Of a stretch of DNA of 48,921 bases, positions 24,066-32,008 are shown piece by piece (position 1 is the stretch's first letter; every line of letters starts with the position of its first letter). Source of the DNA: Streptomyces sp. man185 (GTDB taxonomy: Bacteria; Actinomycetota; Actinomycetes; Streptomycetales; Streptomycetaceae); the NCBI GenBank assembly GCA_002551355.1, contig NTHE01000062.1, positions 1-48,921 on the forward strand. The letters are read 5' to 3'. The position numbers and the translations under genes were made by a program. The notes below the pieces were generated by a model. That model did not search any database and was not told the DNA's origin. It saw only the letters and a program-made list of their open reading frames with translations.

Positions 24066-25994
24066 ATGTCCACGCCCCGCCACGGCCGCCTGGCCGCACT
24101 CGCCGCCCTGACCATCGTCTCCGTGGGCGCAGGCGTCCTCGCCGCTCCCGCCTCCGCCGCCCCCGCAGTCCACGCCGCCGCGCGGGCCGAGGCCGGTGGT
24201 ACGACGTCGGCAGCCGCCCCGATCCTGGTGACCGGCCGGTCCTCCTGGGGCTTCAAGGAGTCCTGGGTCCGTTACGTCGGGATGTTCAATGGCTCGGTGA
24301 CTGCGGGCGGCGGCGCGATCGCGGACGCCGGCGGAAAGGTCGACTATCCCGTGAAGCACGGCTCGGTCGACCCGGCGGGGCGCTCCGCCGATGTGCGCTT
24401 CGGCGGCTCGGTGACCTACGCGATCCCCAGCCACGGGATCACCGCGATCACCCTGGCGAACCCCCGTGTCGTCCTCAAGAACGGCCAGGGCACGCTCCAC
24501 ATGGACGTGACGACCGACCTCGTCGCCGGCGAGGAACCGGTCACCACGCCCGACGTGCCGTTCGCCTCTCTCACGGCGGCCGCCGGCGCCCTCGACGGGG
24601 ACACCCTCGACTGGTCGGGCATCACGGCGTCGCTCACCGACGAGGGTGCGGCGATCTTCGCCTTCCAGGACCGGCCGATGTACCCGGCCGGCACGGCGCT
24701 GGACCCGCTCGCCGTCAGCGGCGGCGTCAGCGTCCCCACGCTGACGGTCAGCCAGGTCACCGGGCTGGGCGCGGAGACCCAGGTCACCGTCAGCGGCAAG
24801 GGCTACCAGCCCGGGCGCGGGGTGTACCTGGCCCAGTCCATCGCCATGCCCGGCACCACGTACCCCAGTGTCTTCGGCAACGCGGTGTACGTCCGCCAGG
24901 TCGGCACGGACGGCACCTTCAGCGTCACGGTGAAGCTCACCGAGACGTTCACCCCCTCCGGGGCCCCCGCCGTCGACTGCCGGACCGCTGCCTGCTTCGT
25001 CACGAGCTTCAACTCGCACGACAGCGCCGACCCCACCTGGATGCCGTCCCGCGCCCAGGACGTGGCCCAGCCGCTCACGTTCGGCGTCGAGGTCCCGCCG
25101 GCCACCGTGACCCAGCACCCCACGTCGCGTACGGCCCGCTCGGGCGCCGACGCCGTCTTCACCGCCACCGCGAGCGGCGCCGACTCGGTCCGCTGGGAGC
25201 GCAGCACCGACAAGGGCGCGACCTGGAGCACCGTCCCCGGGGCCACCTCCACCGCCCTGTCGGTGAAGGCGTCCGCCGCGCTGAACGCCTCCCGCTACCG
25301 CGCCGTCTTCGTCAACGCGTCCGGTGAGACGGCCACGTCGGCCGCCGCGCTCACGGTGTCCGCCGTGCCCGCCCGGGTCGTCTCCTTCAACGCCTCCCCC
25401 GAGCCGGTCGGCAAGGGGAGCAAGCTGAAGGTCGTCGGCACGCTCCAGACCGTCGGCGCCACGGACGACGTCTGGCGTCCGCTGGCCACGGAGCCCGTGG
25501 TGGTCGAGTTCCGGGCGAAGGGCGCCAAGACCTGGAGCCGGGCCGCCTCGGTCACCACCGACAAGAAGGGCGTGGCCACGGCATCGGTCACCGCCGTCAA
25601 GGACGGCACCTGGCGCGCCCGTTACGCGGGAACCGCCGACCGGGCTGCGGCCGTGAGCTCCTCGGACAACGTGGACGTCAAGCTGCGCACCGCGGTCTCC
25701 GGCTTCAACGCCTCCCCGGAGCCGGTCCGCAAGGGGCGCACCATCACGATCAAGGGCACGCTGCGCAGCCTGGACGGCACCTGGAAGAACACCTCCGGCC
25801 AGTCCGTGATCATCCTGTTCAAGGCCGACGGCTCCAGCAAGTGGAGCAAGCGGGCGACCCTGCGCACCAACAGCCGCGGCGCGTTCTCCAAGGGGTTCAC
25901 CGCCAAGAAGGACGGCACCTGGAAGGCGGAGTTCAAGGCCACGTCGTCCCTTCTGGGCACGCTCAGCTCCGGCGACCGGGTCGACGTGCGCTGA
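24066..25994 (+). CDS. Secreted HtaA-domain (haem/iron acquisition) protein
   Basis: The roughly 642-residue product has a signal peptide (RLAALAALTIVSVGAGVLAAPASAA) and an HtaA-like domain at about 50-210 (SWGFKESWVRYVGMFNGSVT, VDYPVKHGSVD, VRFGGSVTYAI, LDWSGITASLTDEG). HtaA proteins bind haem in corynebacteria. Ig-like stretches follow (about 220-440). The C-terminus is two tandem repeats of about 95 residues, each starting FNASPEPV and ending DRVDV or DNVDV. No sortase signal, hydrophobic tail or ABC transporter neighbour is present. The ATG at 24066 has GGAG 11 bases upstream; an ATG at 24057 sits only two bases from it and is less likely. Control is by the iron box. Confidence 0.88.
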   Translation: MSTPRHGRLAALAALTIVSVGAGVLAAPASAAPAVHAAARAEAGGTTSAAAPILVTGRSSWGFKESWVRYVGMFNGSVTAGGGAIADAGGKVDYPVKHGSVDPAGRSADVRFGGSVTYAIPSHGITAITLANPRVVLKNGQGTLHMDVTTDLVAGEEPVTTPDVPFASLTAAAGALDGDTLDWSGITASLTDEGAAIFAFQDRPMYPAGTALDPLAVSGGVSVPTLTVSQVTGLGAETQVTVSGKGYQPGRGVYLAQSIAMPGTTYPSVFGNAVYVRQVGTDGTFSVTVKLTETFTPSGAPAVDCRTAACFVTSFNSHDSADPTWMPSRAQDVAQPLTFGVEVPPATVTQHPTSRTARSGADAVFTATASGADSVRWERSTDKGATWSTVPGATSTALSVKASAALNASRYRAVFVNASGETATSAAALTVSAVPARVVSFNASPEPVGKGSKLKVVGTLQTVGATDDVWRPLATEPVVVEFRAKGAKTWSRAASVTTDKKGVATASVTAVKDGTWRARYAGTADRAAAVSSSDNVDVKLRTAVSGFNASPEPVRKGRTITIKGTLRSLDGTWKNTSGQSVIILFKADGSSKWSKRATLRTNSRGAFSKGFTAKKDGTWKAEFKATSSLLGTLSSGDRVDVR

Positions 25995-26001
25995 CCCGGG
26001 T

Positions 26002-26031
26002 CCCTGACCGCGGCCGCGGCCGGCGTCAGGG
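26002..26031 (+). terminator. Terminator of the HtaA-protein gene
   Basis: CCCTGAC (26002-26008) pairs with GTCAGGG (26025-26031), enclosing a self-complementary GC-rich core, seven bases after the stop. Confidence 0.7.
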
Positions 26032-26130
26032 CCGTTCCCGTCGGCTTCGGCACGCTCGCGCCCGCTCCTCCCCCGACGTCCGGGGGGGAGCGGGGGCGCA
26101 TTCAGGCCCCGCGGAAGAAGATGCCAGGAC

Positions 26131-26146
26131 GCTGGTCTAGTCCAAG
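26131..26146 (+). promoter_or_regulatory. dre-like DasR box upstream of the sugar dehydrogenase
   Basis: GCTGGTCTAGTCCAAG matches 12 of 16 positions of ACTGGTCTAGACCAGT, including the unbroken CTGGTCTAG half. It lies about 140 bases before the GTG start of the sugar dehydrogenase. TATCCT at 26162-26167 is a possible -10. Confidence 0.6.
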
Positions 26147-26287
26147 TCGCGTCCGTCCCCCTATCCTCACCTGTAGCCGGTGACACACCCTTCCCCCACC
26201 CAGGTTGCCTGCCGGCTCGTGCCCCCCACTCAACTCCGCTCGAGCAGCCGGGTGATCTCCCCCATTCGCCGCCTCCAGGAGGCCACG

Positions 26288-27427
26288 GTGAAATTTCGCA
26301 CCAGAAGCTCGGCGATCATCGGCACGCTCTGCCTCGTCACGTCCCTGGCCTTGGCCACGGCGTCGGCCGACGAGCCCGCCACCATCCCGGTCAAGCCGGT
26401 GAACGCCTCCCTGACCGAAGTGGCCAGGGCCCAGGGGCCGTCCGCCGGGACGGCCGGACCCGATGACACGCTGTGGATCGCCGAACGCGCGGGCACCGTA
26501 CGGGTCCTGGACGGTTCGGGGCTCGGCGCACCCGTCCTCGACATATCCGACGAGACCACCACCGATGGCGAACGCGGCCTGCTGGGCGTCGCGTTCGACA
26601 AGACGTTCGCGCACTTCTACATCTCGTTCACCGACCTCGAAGGCACCAGCACGATCGACGAGTTCGCGGTGGAGGACGGTCAACTCCAGCCGGATTCACG
26701 GCGTACGGTCCTCACCCAGACGCAGCCGTACGCGAACCACAACGGCGGGGACATCAAGTTCGGCCCCGACGGCTACCTGTACATCGCCTTCGGGGACGGC
26801 GGCTCGGGCGGCGACCCGCACGGCAACGGGCAGAAGCTCGACACCCTGCTCGGCAAGCTGCTGCGGATCGACCCGAGCGGCGGCGAGCCGTACGCGATCC
26901 CGGCGGACAACCCGTTCGTGGCCGACGCCAACGCGAAGGACGAGATCTGGGCGTACGGGCTGCGCAATCCGTGGCGGTTCTCCTTCGACGCGGGCACGGG
27001 CGACCTGCTGATCGGCGATGTCGGCCAGAGCGACTGGGAGGAGATCGACTGGGCCCCGGCGGACAGCGAGGGCGGCGAGAACTACGGCTGGTCCTCCATG
27101 GAGGGCACGCATCCCTTCCGGGGCGGCACGGAGCCCGCGAACCATGTCCCGCCGGTGTACGAGTACGACCGTACGGGCCTCGGCTGCTCGGTGACCGGCG
27201 GATTCGTCTACCGCGGCGAGGCGCTCCCGGACCTTCAGGGGAGCTATGTGTTCAGCGACTACTGCGACGGCACTCTGCGCACGCTCCAGCTGGAGGGCGG
27301 CGAGGTGACCGGCGTGGGCGACCTCGGCGTCAGCGGCGGCGAGGTCATCTCCTTCGTGGAGGGCGGTGACGGCGAGCTGTACGTGCTCGGCAGCGGTGGC
27401 GCCGTCTCCCGCGTCGACCCCGCGTGA
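26288..27427 (+). CDS. Secreted PQQ-type sugar (glucose/sorbosone) dehydrogenase
   Basis: The 379-residue product has a signal peptide (KFRTRSSAIIGTLCLVTSLALATASA) and a six-bladed propeller of the GSDH family: LWIAERAGTVRVL, GERGLLGVAFDKTFAHFYISF, NHNGGDIKFGPDGYLYIAFGDGG with the active-site His, GKLLRIDPSGG, IWAYGLRNPWRFSFDAGTGDL, GQSDWEEIDW and GENYGWSSMEGTHPF. Family members oxidise aldoses or sorbosone with PQQ and calcium outside the membrane; some related enzymes act on other sugars. The GTG follows AGGAGG at five bases, so the longer upstream frame is not used. A dre-like box suggests amino-sugar control. Confidence 0.92.
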   Translation: MKFRTRSSAIIGTLCLVTSLALATASADEPATIPVKPVNASLTEVARAQGPSAGTAGPDDTLWIAERAGTVRVLDGSGLGAPVLDISDETTTDGERGLLGVAFDKTFAHFYISFTDLEGTSTIDEFAVEDGQLQPDSRRTVLTQTQPYANHNGGDIKFGPDGYLYIAFGDGGSGGDPHGNGQKLDTLLGKLLRIDPSGGEPYAIPADNPFVADANAKDEIWAYGLRNPWRFSFDAGTGDLLIGDVGQSDWEEIDWAPADSEGGENYGWSSMEGTHPFRGGTEPANHVPPVYEYDRTGLGCSVTGGFVYRGEALPDLQGSYVFSDYCDGTLRTLQLEGGEVTGVGDLGVSGGEVISFVEGGDGELYVLGSGGAVSRVDPA

Positions 27428-27460
27428 GCCGCTGAACGCGCGGGAGCCGCGCGGACCGAT

Positions 27461-27501
27461 GGAGGAGGCCCGCCGATCATGATGATCGGCGGGCCTCCTC
27501 C
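27461..27501. terminator. Bidirectional terminator
   Basis: GGAGGAGGCCCGCCGATCAT (27461-27480) and its exact complement (27482-27501) flank a single G, a 20-bp stem. It serves the sugar dehydrogenase from the left and the XRE-cupin gene from the right, whose last codons lie inside it. Confidence 0.9.
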
Positions 27502-28073
27502 ACTCCCTCTCCGCGCTGGTGGCCGCGGCGGGCGTCCCGGTCGAAGATGCCCAGCAGCTCGCACGGCCCACCCTCGGCGCCGATGGCGTGCGGGAGCATC
27601 GTGGGGAACTCCGCCGCCTGGTTCGTCTCGATCCGCAGGCGCCGGTTGCCCAGGAGCAGGATCGCGGTGCCGGAGAGCACGACGAGCCACTCGCGGCCCG
27701 GGTGCGCACGCAGGCGCGCGGGGTTGTCGGGCGGCGGGTCGGTCATGCGCTGACGGATGACCGTCATGCCGGGTTCGGCCTTGATGGGCCACCGCATCTG
27801 ACCGTGGGCTCCGTCGATCATCGGGTTGGAGACGATGTCGTCGGAGGCGGTCTCGACCAGCTGGTCGAGTGAGGTGTCCAGGGCGCGGGCGAGGGTGACC
27901 AGCTGGTCCAGGGCCAGGCGGCGGCGGCCGTTCTCGATGCGGCTGAGCGTGGACTGGCTGACCTTCGCACGGGCGGCCAGCTCCTCCAGGGACCAGCCCT
28001 GGGCCACGCGCAGGGCGCGGATGCGTTTGCGCACCAGGCTGTCCAGCTCACCATCTTCTTGCGTCATACGCAT
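27477..28073 (-). CDS. XRE-cupin transcriptional regulator
   Basis: The 198-residue protein has an N-terminal HTH_3 domain (VRKRIRALRVAQGWSLEELAARAKVSQSTLSRIENGRRRLALDQLVTLARAL) and a C-terminal cupin barrel (LRAHPGREWLVVLSGTAILLLGNRRLRIETNQAAEFPTMLPHAIGAEGGPCELLGIFD). The cupin keeps the H of HPGREWLVVL and of LPHAIG. Regulators of this layout often sense small metabolites and control a neighbouring transporter or enzyme. It diverges from an MFS transporter relic. A 6-bp-arm dyad overlaps the start region. ATGs at 28073 and 28067 are both possible; neither has a ribosome binding site. Confidence 0.92.
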   Translation of the reverse strand: MRMTQEDGELDSLVRKRIRALRVAQGWSLEELAARAKVSQSTLSRIENGRRRLALDQLVTLARALDTSLDQLVETASDDIVSNPMIDGAHGQMRWPIKAEPGMTVIRQRMTDPPPDNPARLRAHPGREWLVVLSGTAILLLGNRRLRIETNQAAEFPTMLPHAIGAEGGPCELLGIFDRDARRGHQRGEGVEEARRSS

Positions 28074-28082
28074 GATCGTATG
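28065..28082. promoter_or_regulatory. Putative operator of the XRE-cupin regulator
   Basis: CATACG (28065-28070) and CGTATG (28077-28082) form a perfect inverted repeat with a six-base spacer covering the regulator's start codon. TACGAT on the minus strand could be the -10 of a leaderless transcript. The site lies between the regulator and the divergent MFS relic. Confidence 0.6.
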
Positions 28083-28158
28083 CCATTGAAGCAAGTCGCG
28101 CTCAGCGTCGTTCGTGTTCGGCCCCGGAAGAGGCGGGGCTCGCACGGAAGAGGAATCC

Positions 28159-28500
28159 ATGCGTTCGAACCAGCCCGGTCCGGTGAGTGTCGATCCGGAC
28201 GACGTCCCGGGCCCGTCCGGCGAGGGCGTGCCCGACGCGCGCCGGCGCCGCACGATCCTGATCACCGTGTGCCTCACGCCGATGGCCGTGATCGCCTCGG
28301 TCTCGGGGCTCAACGTCGCCCAGCCCGACCTGGCCGTCGGGGGGATCGCCGGCCATCGGCTTCGTCGCCTGGGAGCTGCGCCGCGGGGATGCCGCACTCC
28401 TGGACGTCCGGCTGTTCGGCGAGCGCGGACCGGCCGGGGGCTCGGTCACCCTTCTGGTGGTCTTCGGGGTTCAGGCGGGCATCTTCGTGGTCCTGGCGGC
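28159..28500 (+). pseudogene. Collapsed MFS (DHA2-like) transporter
   Basis: From the ATG at 28159 (RBS GAAGAGGAA) about 60 residues read as an MFS N-terminus (RRRTILITVCLTPMAVIASVSGLNVAQPDLAVG). Near 28340 the frame jumps, and IGFVAWELRRGDAALLDVRLF and TLLVVFGVQAGIFVVLA follow, which belong to the second half of a 14-helix drug-transporter-like protein. About 200 internal residues are missing and the sequence ends in the next relic without a stop in frame. This is a gene reduced by internal deletion. It was probably the target of the divergent XRE-cupin regulator. Confidence 0.8.
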
Positions 28501-28941
28501 TGGTCGGCGAACTGGCCGCCGCCCATCCCGCGGTGACGGTCGAGTCCGACCCGCTGTTCGTACGCGACGGGCCCGCGCATCCCGCCGTACGGGCGGCCGT
28601 GGACGCGGTGAGCGCAGATCCGGGCGGCGCGCACTCCCCCGGCCATGCTCGCCCGGCTCGGCACGGTCTCGGCCCGGCATCTGAGCCGGCTGTTCCGCGG
28701 CGAGACCGGGCTCACGCCCGCCCAGTACGTCGAATCCGTACGCCTGGAGGCCGCCCGGGCGCTGCCGGCCTCGGGCACCGATCCCGTCGAGGCGGTGGCC
28801 GACGGGGCGGGCTTCGGATCGGCCGAGACGATGCGCCGGGCGTTCCAGCAGACGCTGGGCGTCTCCCCCACCCATTACCGGGCCCGGTTCCGGACGACGG
28901 CGGGGCCGAGCGTGGCGGCGGGTCCTCGGCTGAGCTCCTGA
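28501..28941 (+). pseudogene. Collapsed AraC/GlxA-family regulator
   Basis: LVGELAAAHPAVTVESDPLFVRDG (from about 28502) is the conserved end of a DJ-1/PfpI sensor domain. It jumps directly to PAHPAVRAAVDAVSADPG, and after a frameshift near 28640 to TVSARHLSRLFRGETGLTPAQY, DPVEAVADGAGFGSAETMRRAFQQTLGVSPTHYRARF. That is a full AraC C-terminal double helix-turn-helix. The segment normally between these parts (the TSAGVTAGID region) is gone. At least one deletion and one frameshift are needed to explain it. The last 98 codons are open from an ATG at 28645 and could still encode a lone HTH. Confidence 0.8.
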
Positions 28942-29010
28942 GGCGCTTGTGACGGTGACCGCCCTCGGCCGAGTTTCCCGGGGTGTGGGGCAGCACGTAC
29001 GGTACGGCAG

Positions 29011-29649
29011 GTGAACGAACCGCTCGAAGCCGTGACCGGCCCCCCTGCGGACGAACGCGTCCGGGCCGCGACGACCCGCGTGTTCCTGGCGCTCGCCCCG
29101 CCCGACGAGGCGAAGGAAGAGCTGGCACGGGCGCTGCACCCGGCCTACGACGCCTACCCCCGCATGCGGTGGAACCGTATCGAGGACTGGCACATCACCC
29201 TGGCGTTCCTCGGTGAGCTGCCGGTCACCGCCGTCCCGCCCCTGATGGCTCCGCTCGCCGGGCTCGCGGCGCGCCGGCGGCCCCTGCGGCTCGAGCTGCG
29301 CGGCGGCGGGCACTTCGACGAGCGGGTGTTGTGGACCGGGGTCACGGGGGACCTCGAAGGGCTGCACCGCCTCGCCACCGACGTACGCGCCCTCGTCAGG
29401 GAGTGCGGTGTTCCCTTCCCGGACCGGCCGCTCCGACCCCACCTGACCCTCGCTCGCTCCCGCCGGGGCGACCATGCCGCCACGGTGGAGGCCGCGGCGG
29501 GACTCGGCGCGTTCGCCGGCCGGAGCTGGGAGGCCGGGCGTCTCCATCTGGTCGGCAGCAATATCGGCCGCGGCCCGGGGCCGATCCACTACCGCGACAT
29601 CGAGGCCTGGGACTTCCGCCACGGGGCCGACGGCGCTGCCGACAGCTGA
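29011..29649 (+). CDS. thpR: RNA 2',3'-cyclic phosphodiesterase (2H family)
   Basis: The 212-residue protein has the two His-x-Thr-Leu signatures of the 2H phosphoesterase/LigT fold: WHITLAFLG near residue 60 and RPHLTLARS near residue 143. It also has TRVFLALAPPDEAKEEL at the first strand and WEAGRLHLVGSNIG near the end. The family hydrolyses 2',3'-cyclic phosphates on RNA or tRNA halves to 2'-phosphates. About 20 extra N-terminal residues precede the fold. The GTG has no Shine-Dalgarno; TACGGT at 28998-29003 is placed for a leaderless transcript. Confidence 0.92.
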   Translation: MNEPLEAVTGPPADERVRAATTRVFLALAPPDEAKEELARALHPAYDAYPRMRWNRIEDWHITLAFLGELPVTAVPPLMAPLAGLAARRRPLRLELRGGGHFDERVLWTGVTGDLEGLHRLATDVRALVRECGVPFPDRPLRPHLTLARSRRGDHAATVEAAAGLGAFAGRSWEAGRLHLVGSNIGRGPGPIHYRDIEAWDFRHGADGAADS

Positions 29650-29699
29650 TTCCGTCCGGTCACACAGACCCGCAGACGCGTTGTCATGCGGTCATGCGG

Positions 29700-30326
29700 T
29701 CACCTGGTTCGGTCCCGCGCCGGCCGGTCGTGCGTCAGCAGAAACTCGGTCGCCCGCGCGATGGCCTCGGCGGACGTGCCGTGGACGGCCTGCGACTCGT
29801 CCTCCTGAAGGTCAGCGCCCGTGGCGGTGTACCACCAGGCGTCGGCGCCCGGATCGTGGTGAATGACGGCGTCGCCGCCCGCGTAGTGGAGCGGGATGGA
29901 CTCGCTGGCGGACTTCTTGGGCACCGCGTGGGGCCACTTGAGGCGGGCCGACTGGCGCTTGATGCCGCCCCAGGCCGCACCCAGCTGCGCATAGCTGGAT
30001 CCGCCGCGTCCGGCGACGGTGGCCGCGCTCTCGGCCAGCCGGTCGACGGACCGTTTGGCTTCGTAGAGCGACCGCAGCATCGCCAGCTGCACATCGGGCG
30101 CGGCCATGAGTGCGGCGTCGAAGGGCTTGCCGGCGGTGCGGTAGGCGAGGGCGCGCGTCGAGATCCGTTCGGCCAGCGCCCGGACCGCGTCGAGCACCTG
30201 CTCGTCCATGGCGAACGAGTCGTCGTCGCCGGGCTCGCGCCAGGCCGGGTCCACCGGCGTCAGGACCGTGGCCCAGAAGTGCTCATCGCTCGGATCAGGG
30301 GTCGGGATCGCCTTCACATCATCCAT
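29700..30326 (-). CDS. Unknown protein with a helix-turn-helix-like segment
   Basis: I do not recognise a named family. The 208-residue product has an N-terminal acidic part, a helical middle (LDAVRALAERISTRALAYRTAGK, DVQLAMLRSLYEAKRSVDRLAE), then SYAQLGAAWGGIKRQSARLKWP. The last stretch resembles the HTH found in small actinobacterial proteins (SWAELG-x-ALG-x-SRQ-A-RWP). The C-terminal DAVIHHDPGADAWWYTATGADLQED may be a small beta unit. No signal peptide or membrane helix is seen. It diverges from an MFS-TetR operon across a spacer with several dyads, one of which touches its start codon, so autoregulation is plausible. Confidence 0.7.
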   Translation of the reverse strand: MDDVKAIPTPDPSDEHFWATVLTPVDPAWREPGDDDSFAMDEQVLDAVRALAERISTRALAYRTAGKPFDAALMAAPDVQLAMLRSLYEAKRSVDRLAESAATVAGRGGSSYAQLGAAWGGIKRQSARLKWPHAVPKKSASESIPLHYAGGDAVIHHDPGADAWWYTATGADLQEDESQAVHGTSAEAIARATEFLLTHDRPARDRTR

Positions 30327-30328
30327 GC

Positions 30329-30433
30329 GACAACTTTAACTGTCGTAGATATGGGCGGCAACTATTTATGTCGCATCGCGTCAAGGACAGTTTCACCTGT
30401 CGGTTATGCCATAACTATACCTTCCGTAAGGTA
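30329..30433. promoter_or_regulatory. Operator array between the unknown protein and the MFS-TetR operon
   Basis: Three copies of GACA-N8-TGTC occur: GACAACTTTAACTGTC (30329-30344), GGCAACTATTTATGTC (30357-30372, one mismatch) and GACAGTTTCACCTGTC (30386-30401), spaced 28 and 29 bases. They are followed by the palindrome GTTATG-C-CATAAC (30403-30415) and by TACCTT-CCGT-AAGGTA (30418-30433), the latter typical of TetR operators. The region is far more AT-rich than its surroundings. Confidence 0.75.
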
Positions 30434-30477
30434 CAGTTATGGCGATCGGGGCGGTTCTCACAGTGAGGCGCAAAGGG

Positions 30478-31986
30478 ATGATCATCAGCACGAGGCGACG
30501 CTGGCTGCTCCTGGCCGTGGTGAGCGCGGGGCTCCTGTTGATCACGTTGGACAACTCCATCCTGTACGCGGCGCTGCCGACGCTGGTGGAGGATCTCGGC
30601 GCGAGCAGCTCCCAGGGGCTCTGGATCATCAACGCCTATCCGGTCGTGATGGCCGGCCTGCTGCTGGGCAGTGGCACGCTCGGTGACCGGGTGGGGCACC
30701 GGCGGATGTTCCTGATCGGCCTCGTGGTCTTCGGTGCGGCCTCGCTCGTCGCGGCGTTCTCCACCAGCCCGGAGGCCCTGATCGCCGCACGGGCCTTCCT
30801 CGCCGTCGGGGCGGCCGCGATGATGCCCGCCACGCTGGCCCTGATCCGCGTCACCTTCGACGACGAGCGCGAACGCAACATCGCCATCGCGATCTGGGGG
30901 ACCATGGCGGTGGTGGGCAGCGCCCTGGGCCCGATCATCAGCGGGATCCTGTTGCAGCACTTCTGGTGGGGATCGGTCTTCATCATCAACATCCCCGTCG
31001 TCGTCGCCGCGGTGATCGCCACGCTGGCCCTCGCTCCCCCGAACGACCCGGACCCGTCCAAGCAATGGGACCTGACCTCCTCGCTGCTGGCGCTCGTCGC
31101 CCTGGTCGGCCTTGTCATGGCCATCAAGGAGACGGCGAAGACCGACCCCGCCCCGGCGGTCATCGCCGCCGCCGTCCTCGCGGCCGCGGCTGGCGGGTGG
31201 GCGTTCGCCCGACGCCAGCGCCGACTGCCCTACCCCCTGCTGGACTTCGCGATCTTCCGTAACCGGGCCTTCCTCGCGGGGGTGCTGGCCGCCGGGTTCG
31301 CCCTGTTCGCCATCGCCGGCATCCAGCTCGTCACCACCCAGCGCTTCCAGCTCGTGGAGGGCTTCACCCCGTTGCGGGCCGGGTTCCTCGTCGCGGCCGT
31401 GGCCGTCGGCGCGTTCCCCACGGCGATGCTCGGGGGTGCGATCCTCCACCGGGTCGGCCTGCTGCCCCTCATCACCGGAGGGCTCGCCCTCGGGGGCGTC
31501 GGCACCGTGCTGGTCCTGATGAACTTCGCCACCAGCATGGGTCTCCTCGTCACCGGGCTGATCATCACCGGCAGCGGCCTCGGCGCGGCGATGTCCGTCG
31601 CCTCCAGCGCGATCATGGGCAATGTCCCGGCCCGCAGAGCGGGCATGGCCTCGTCCGTCGAGGAGGTCTCCTACGAGTTCGGCGGCCTGATCGCGGTCGC
31701 TCTCCTCGGCAGCCTGCTCACCGCCGTCTACTCCGCGACCATCGACCTCCCCGCCGGGGTGTCCGACCGGGCGCGCGATAGCCTCGACAGCGCGCTCGCA
31801 CTGGCCGGCGAGGGGGCAGGGGCCGATGCGGCGCTGGTCGCCGCCGCGTCCGAAGCGTTCGACGGTGCGTACTTCGCCGTGATGATCGTGGTCGCCGGCG
31901 CCCTCGCGATCGGCGCCTTGGTGACCGGCCTCCTGCTGCGCCGGCACGGCCCCGGCTCGGCGCTGTCCGGCCCCGCACACCACTGA
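30478..31986 (+). CDS. MFS drug-efflux-type transporter (DHA2, 14 helices)
   Basis: The 502-residue membrane protein matches DHA2 exporters of the SmvA/QacA type: LDNSILYAALPTLVEDLGAS in helix 1, GSGTLGDRVGHRRMFLIGL (motif A), ARAFLAVGAAAMMPATLALIRVTF (motif B) and GTMAVVGSALGPIISGILLQHFWWGSVFIINIP (motif C, antiporter signature). The C-terminal half carries further helices to residue about 495. It probably exports cationic or lipophilic drugs by proton antiport. The ATG at 30478 is chosen because GAGG precedes it and the longer start at 30439 lies on the operator array. The TetR gene follows 22 bases later. Confidence 0.94.
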   Translation: MIISTRRRWLLLAVVSAGLLLITLDNSILYAALPTLVEDLGASSSQGLWIINAYPVVMAGLLLGSGTLGDRVGHRRMFLIGLVVFGAASLVAAFSTSPEALIAARAFLAVGAAAMMPATLALIRVTFDDERERNIAIAIWGTMAVVGSALGPIISGILLQHFWWGSVFIINIPVVVAAVIATLALAPPNDPDPSKQWDLTSSLLALVALVGLVMAIKETAKTDPAPAVIAAAVLAAAAGGWAFARRQRRLPYPLLDFAIFRNRAFLAGVLAAGFALFAIAGIQLVTTQRFQLVEGFTPLRAGFLVAAVAVGAFPTAMLGGAILHRVGLLPLITGGLALGGVGTVLVLMNFATSMGLLVTGLIITGSGLGAAMSVASSAIMGNVPARRAGMASSVEEVSYEFGGLIAVALLGSLLTAVYSATIDLPAGVSDRARDSLDSALALAGEGAGADAALVAAASEAFDGAYFAVMIVVAGALAIGALVTGLLLRRHGPGSALSGPAHH

Positions 31987-32008
31987 CCCGACGGCACGGG
32001 AGCCGACC

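Noticed and set aside
24066..25994. Cell-wall sorting signal in the HtaA protein
   Set aside because: The C-terminus ends in a beta-repeat (DRVDVR) with no LPxTG-type motif or hydrophobic tail.
24024..26186. Minus-strand open frame of 720 residues opposite the HtaA gene
   Set aside because: Low-complexity Gly/Arg/Val shadow; the plus strand has signal peptide, repeats and an iron-box promoter.
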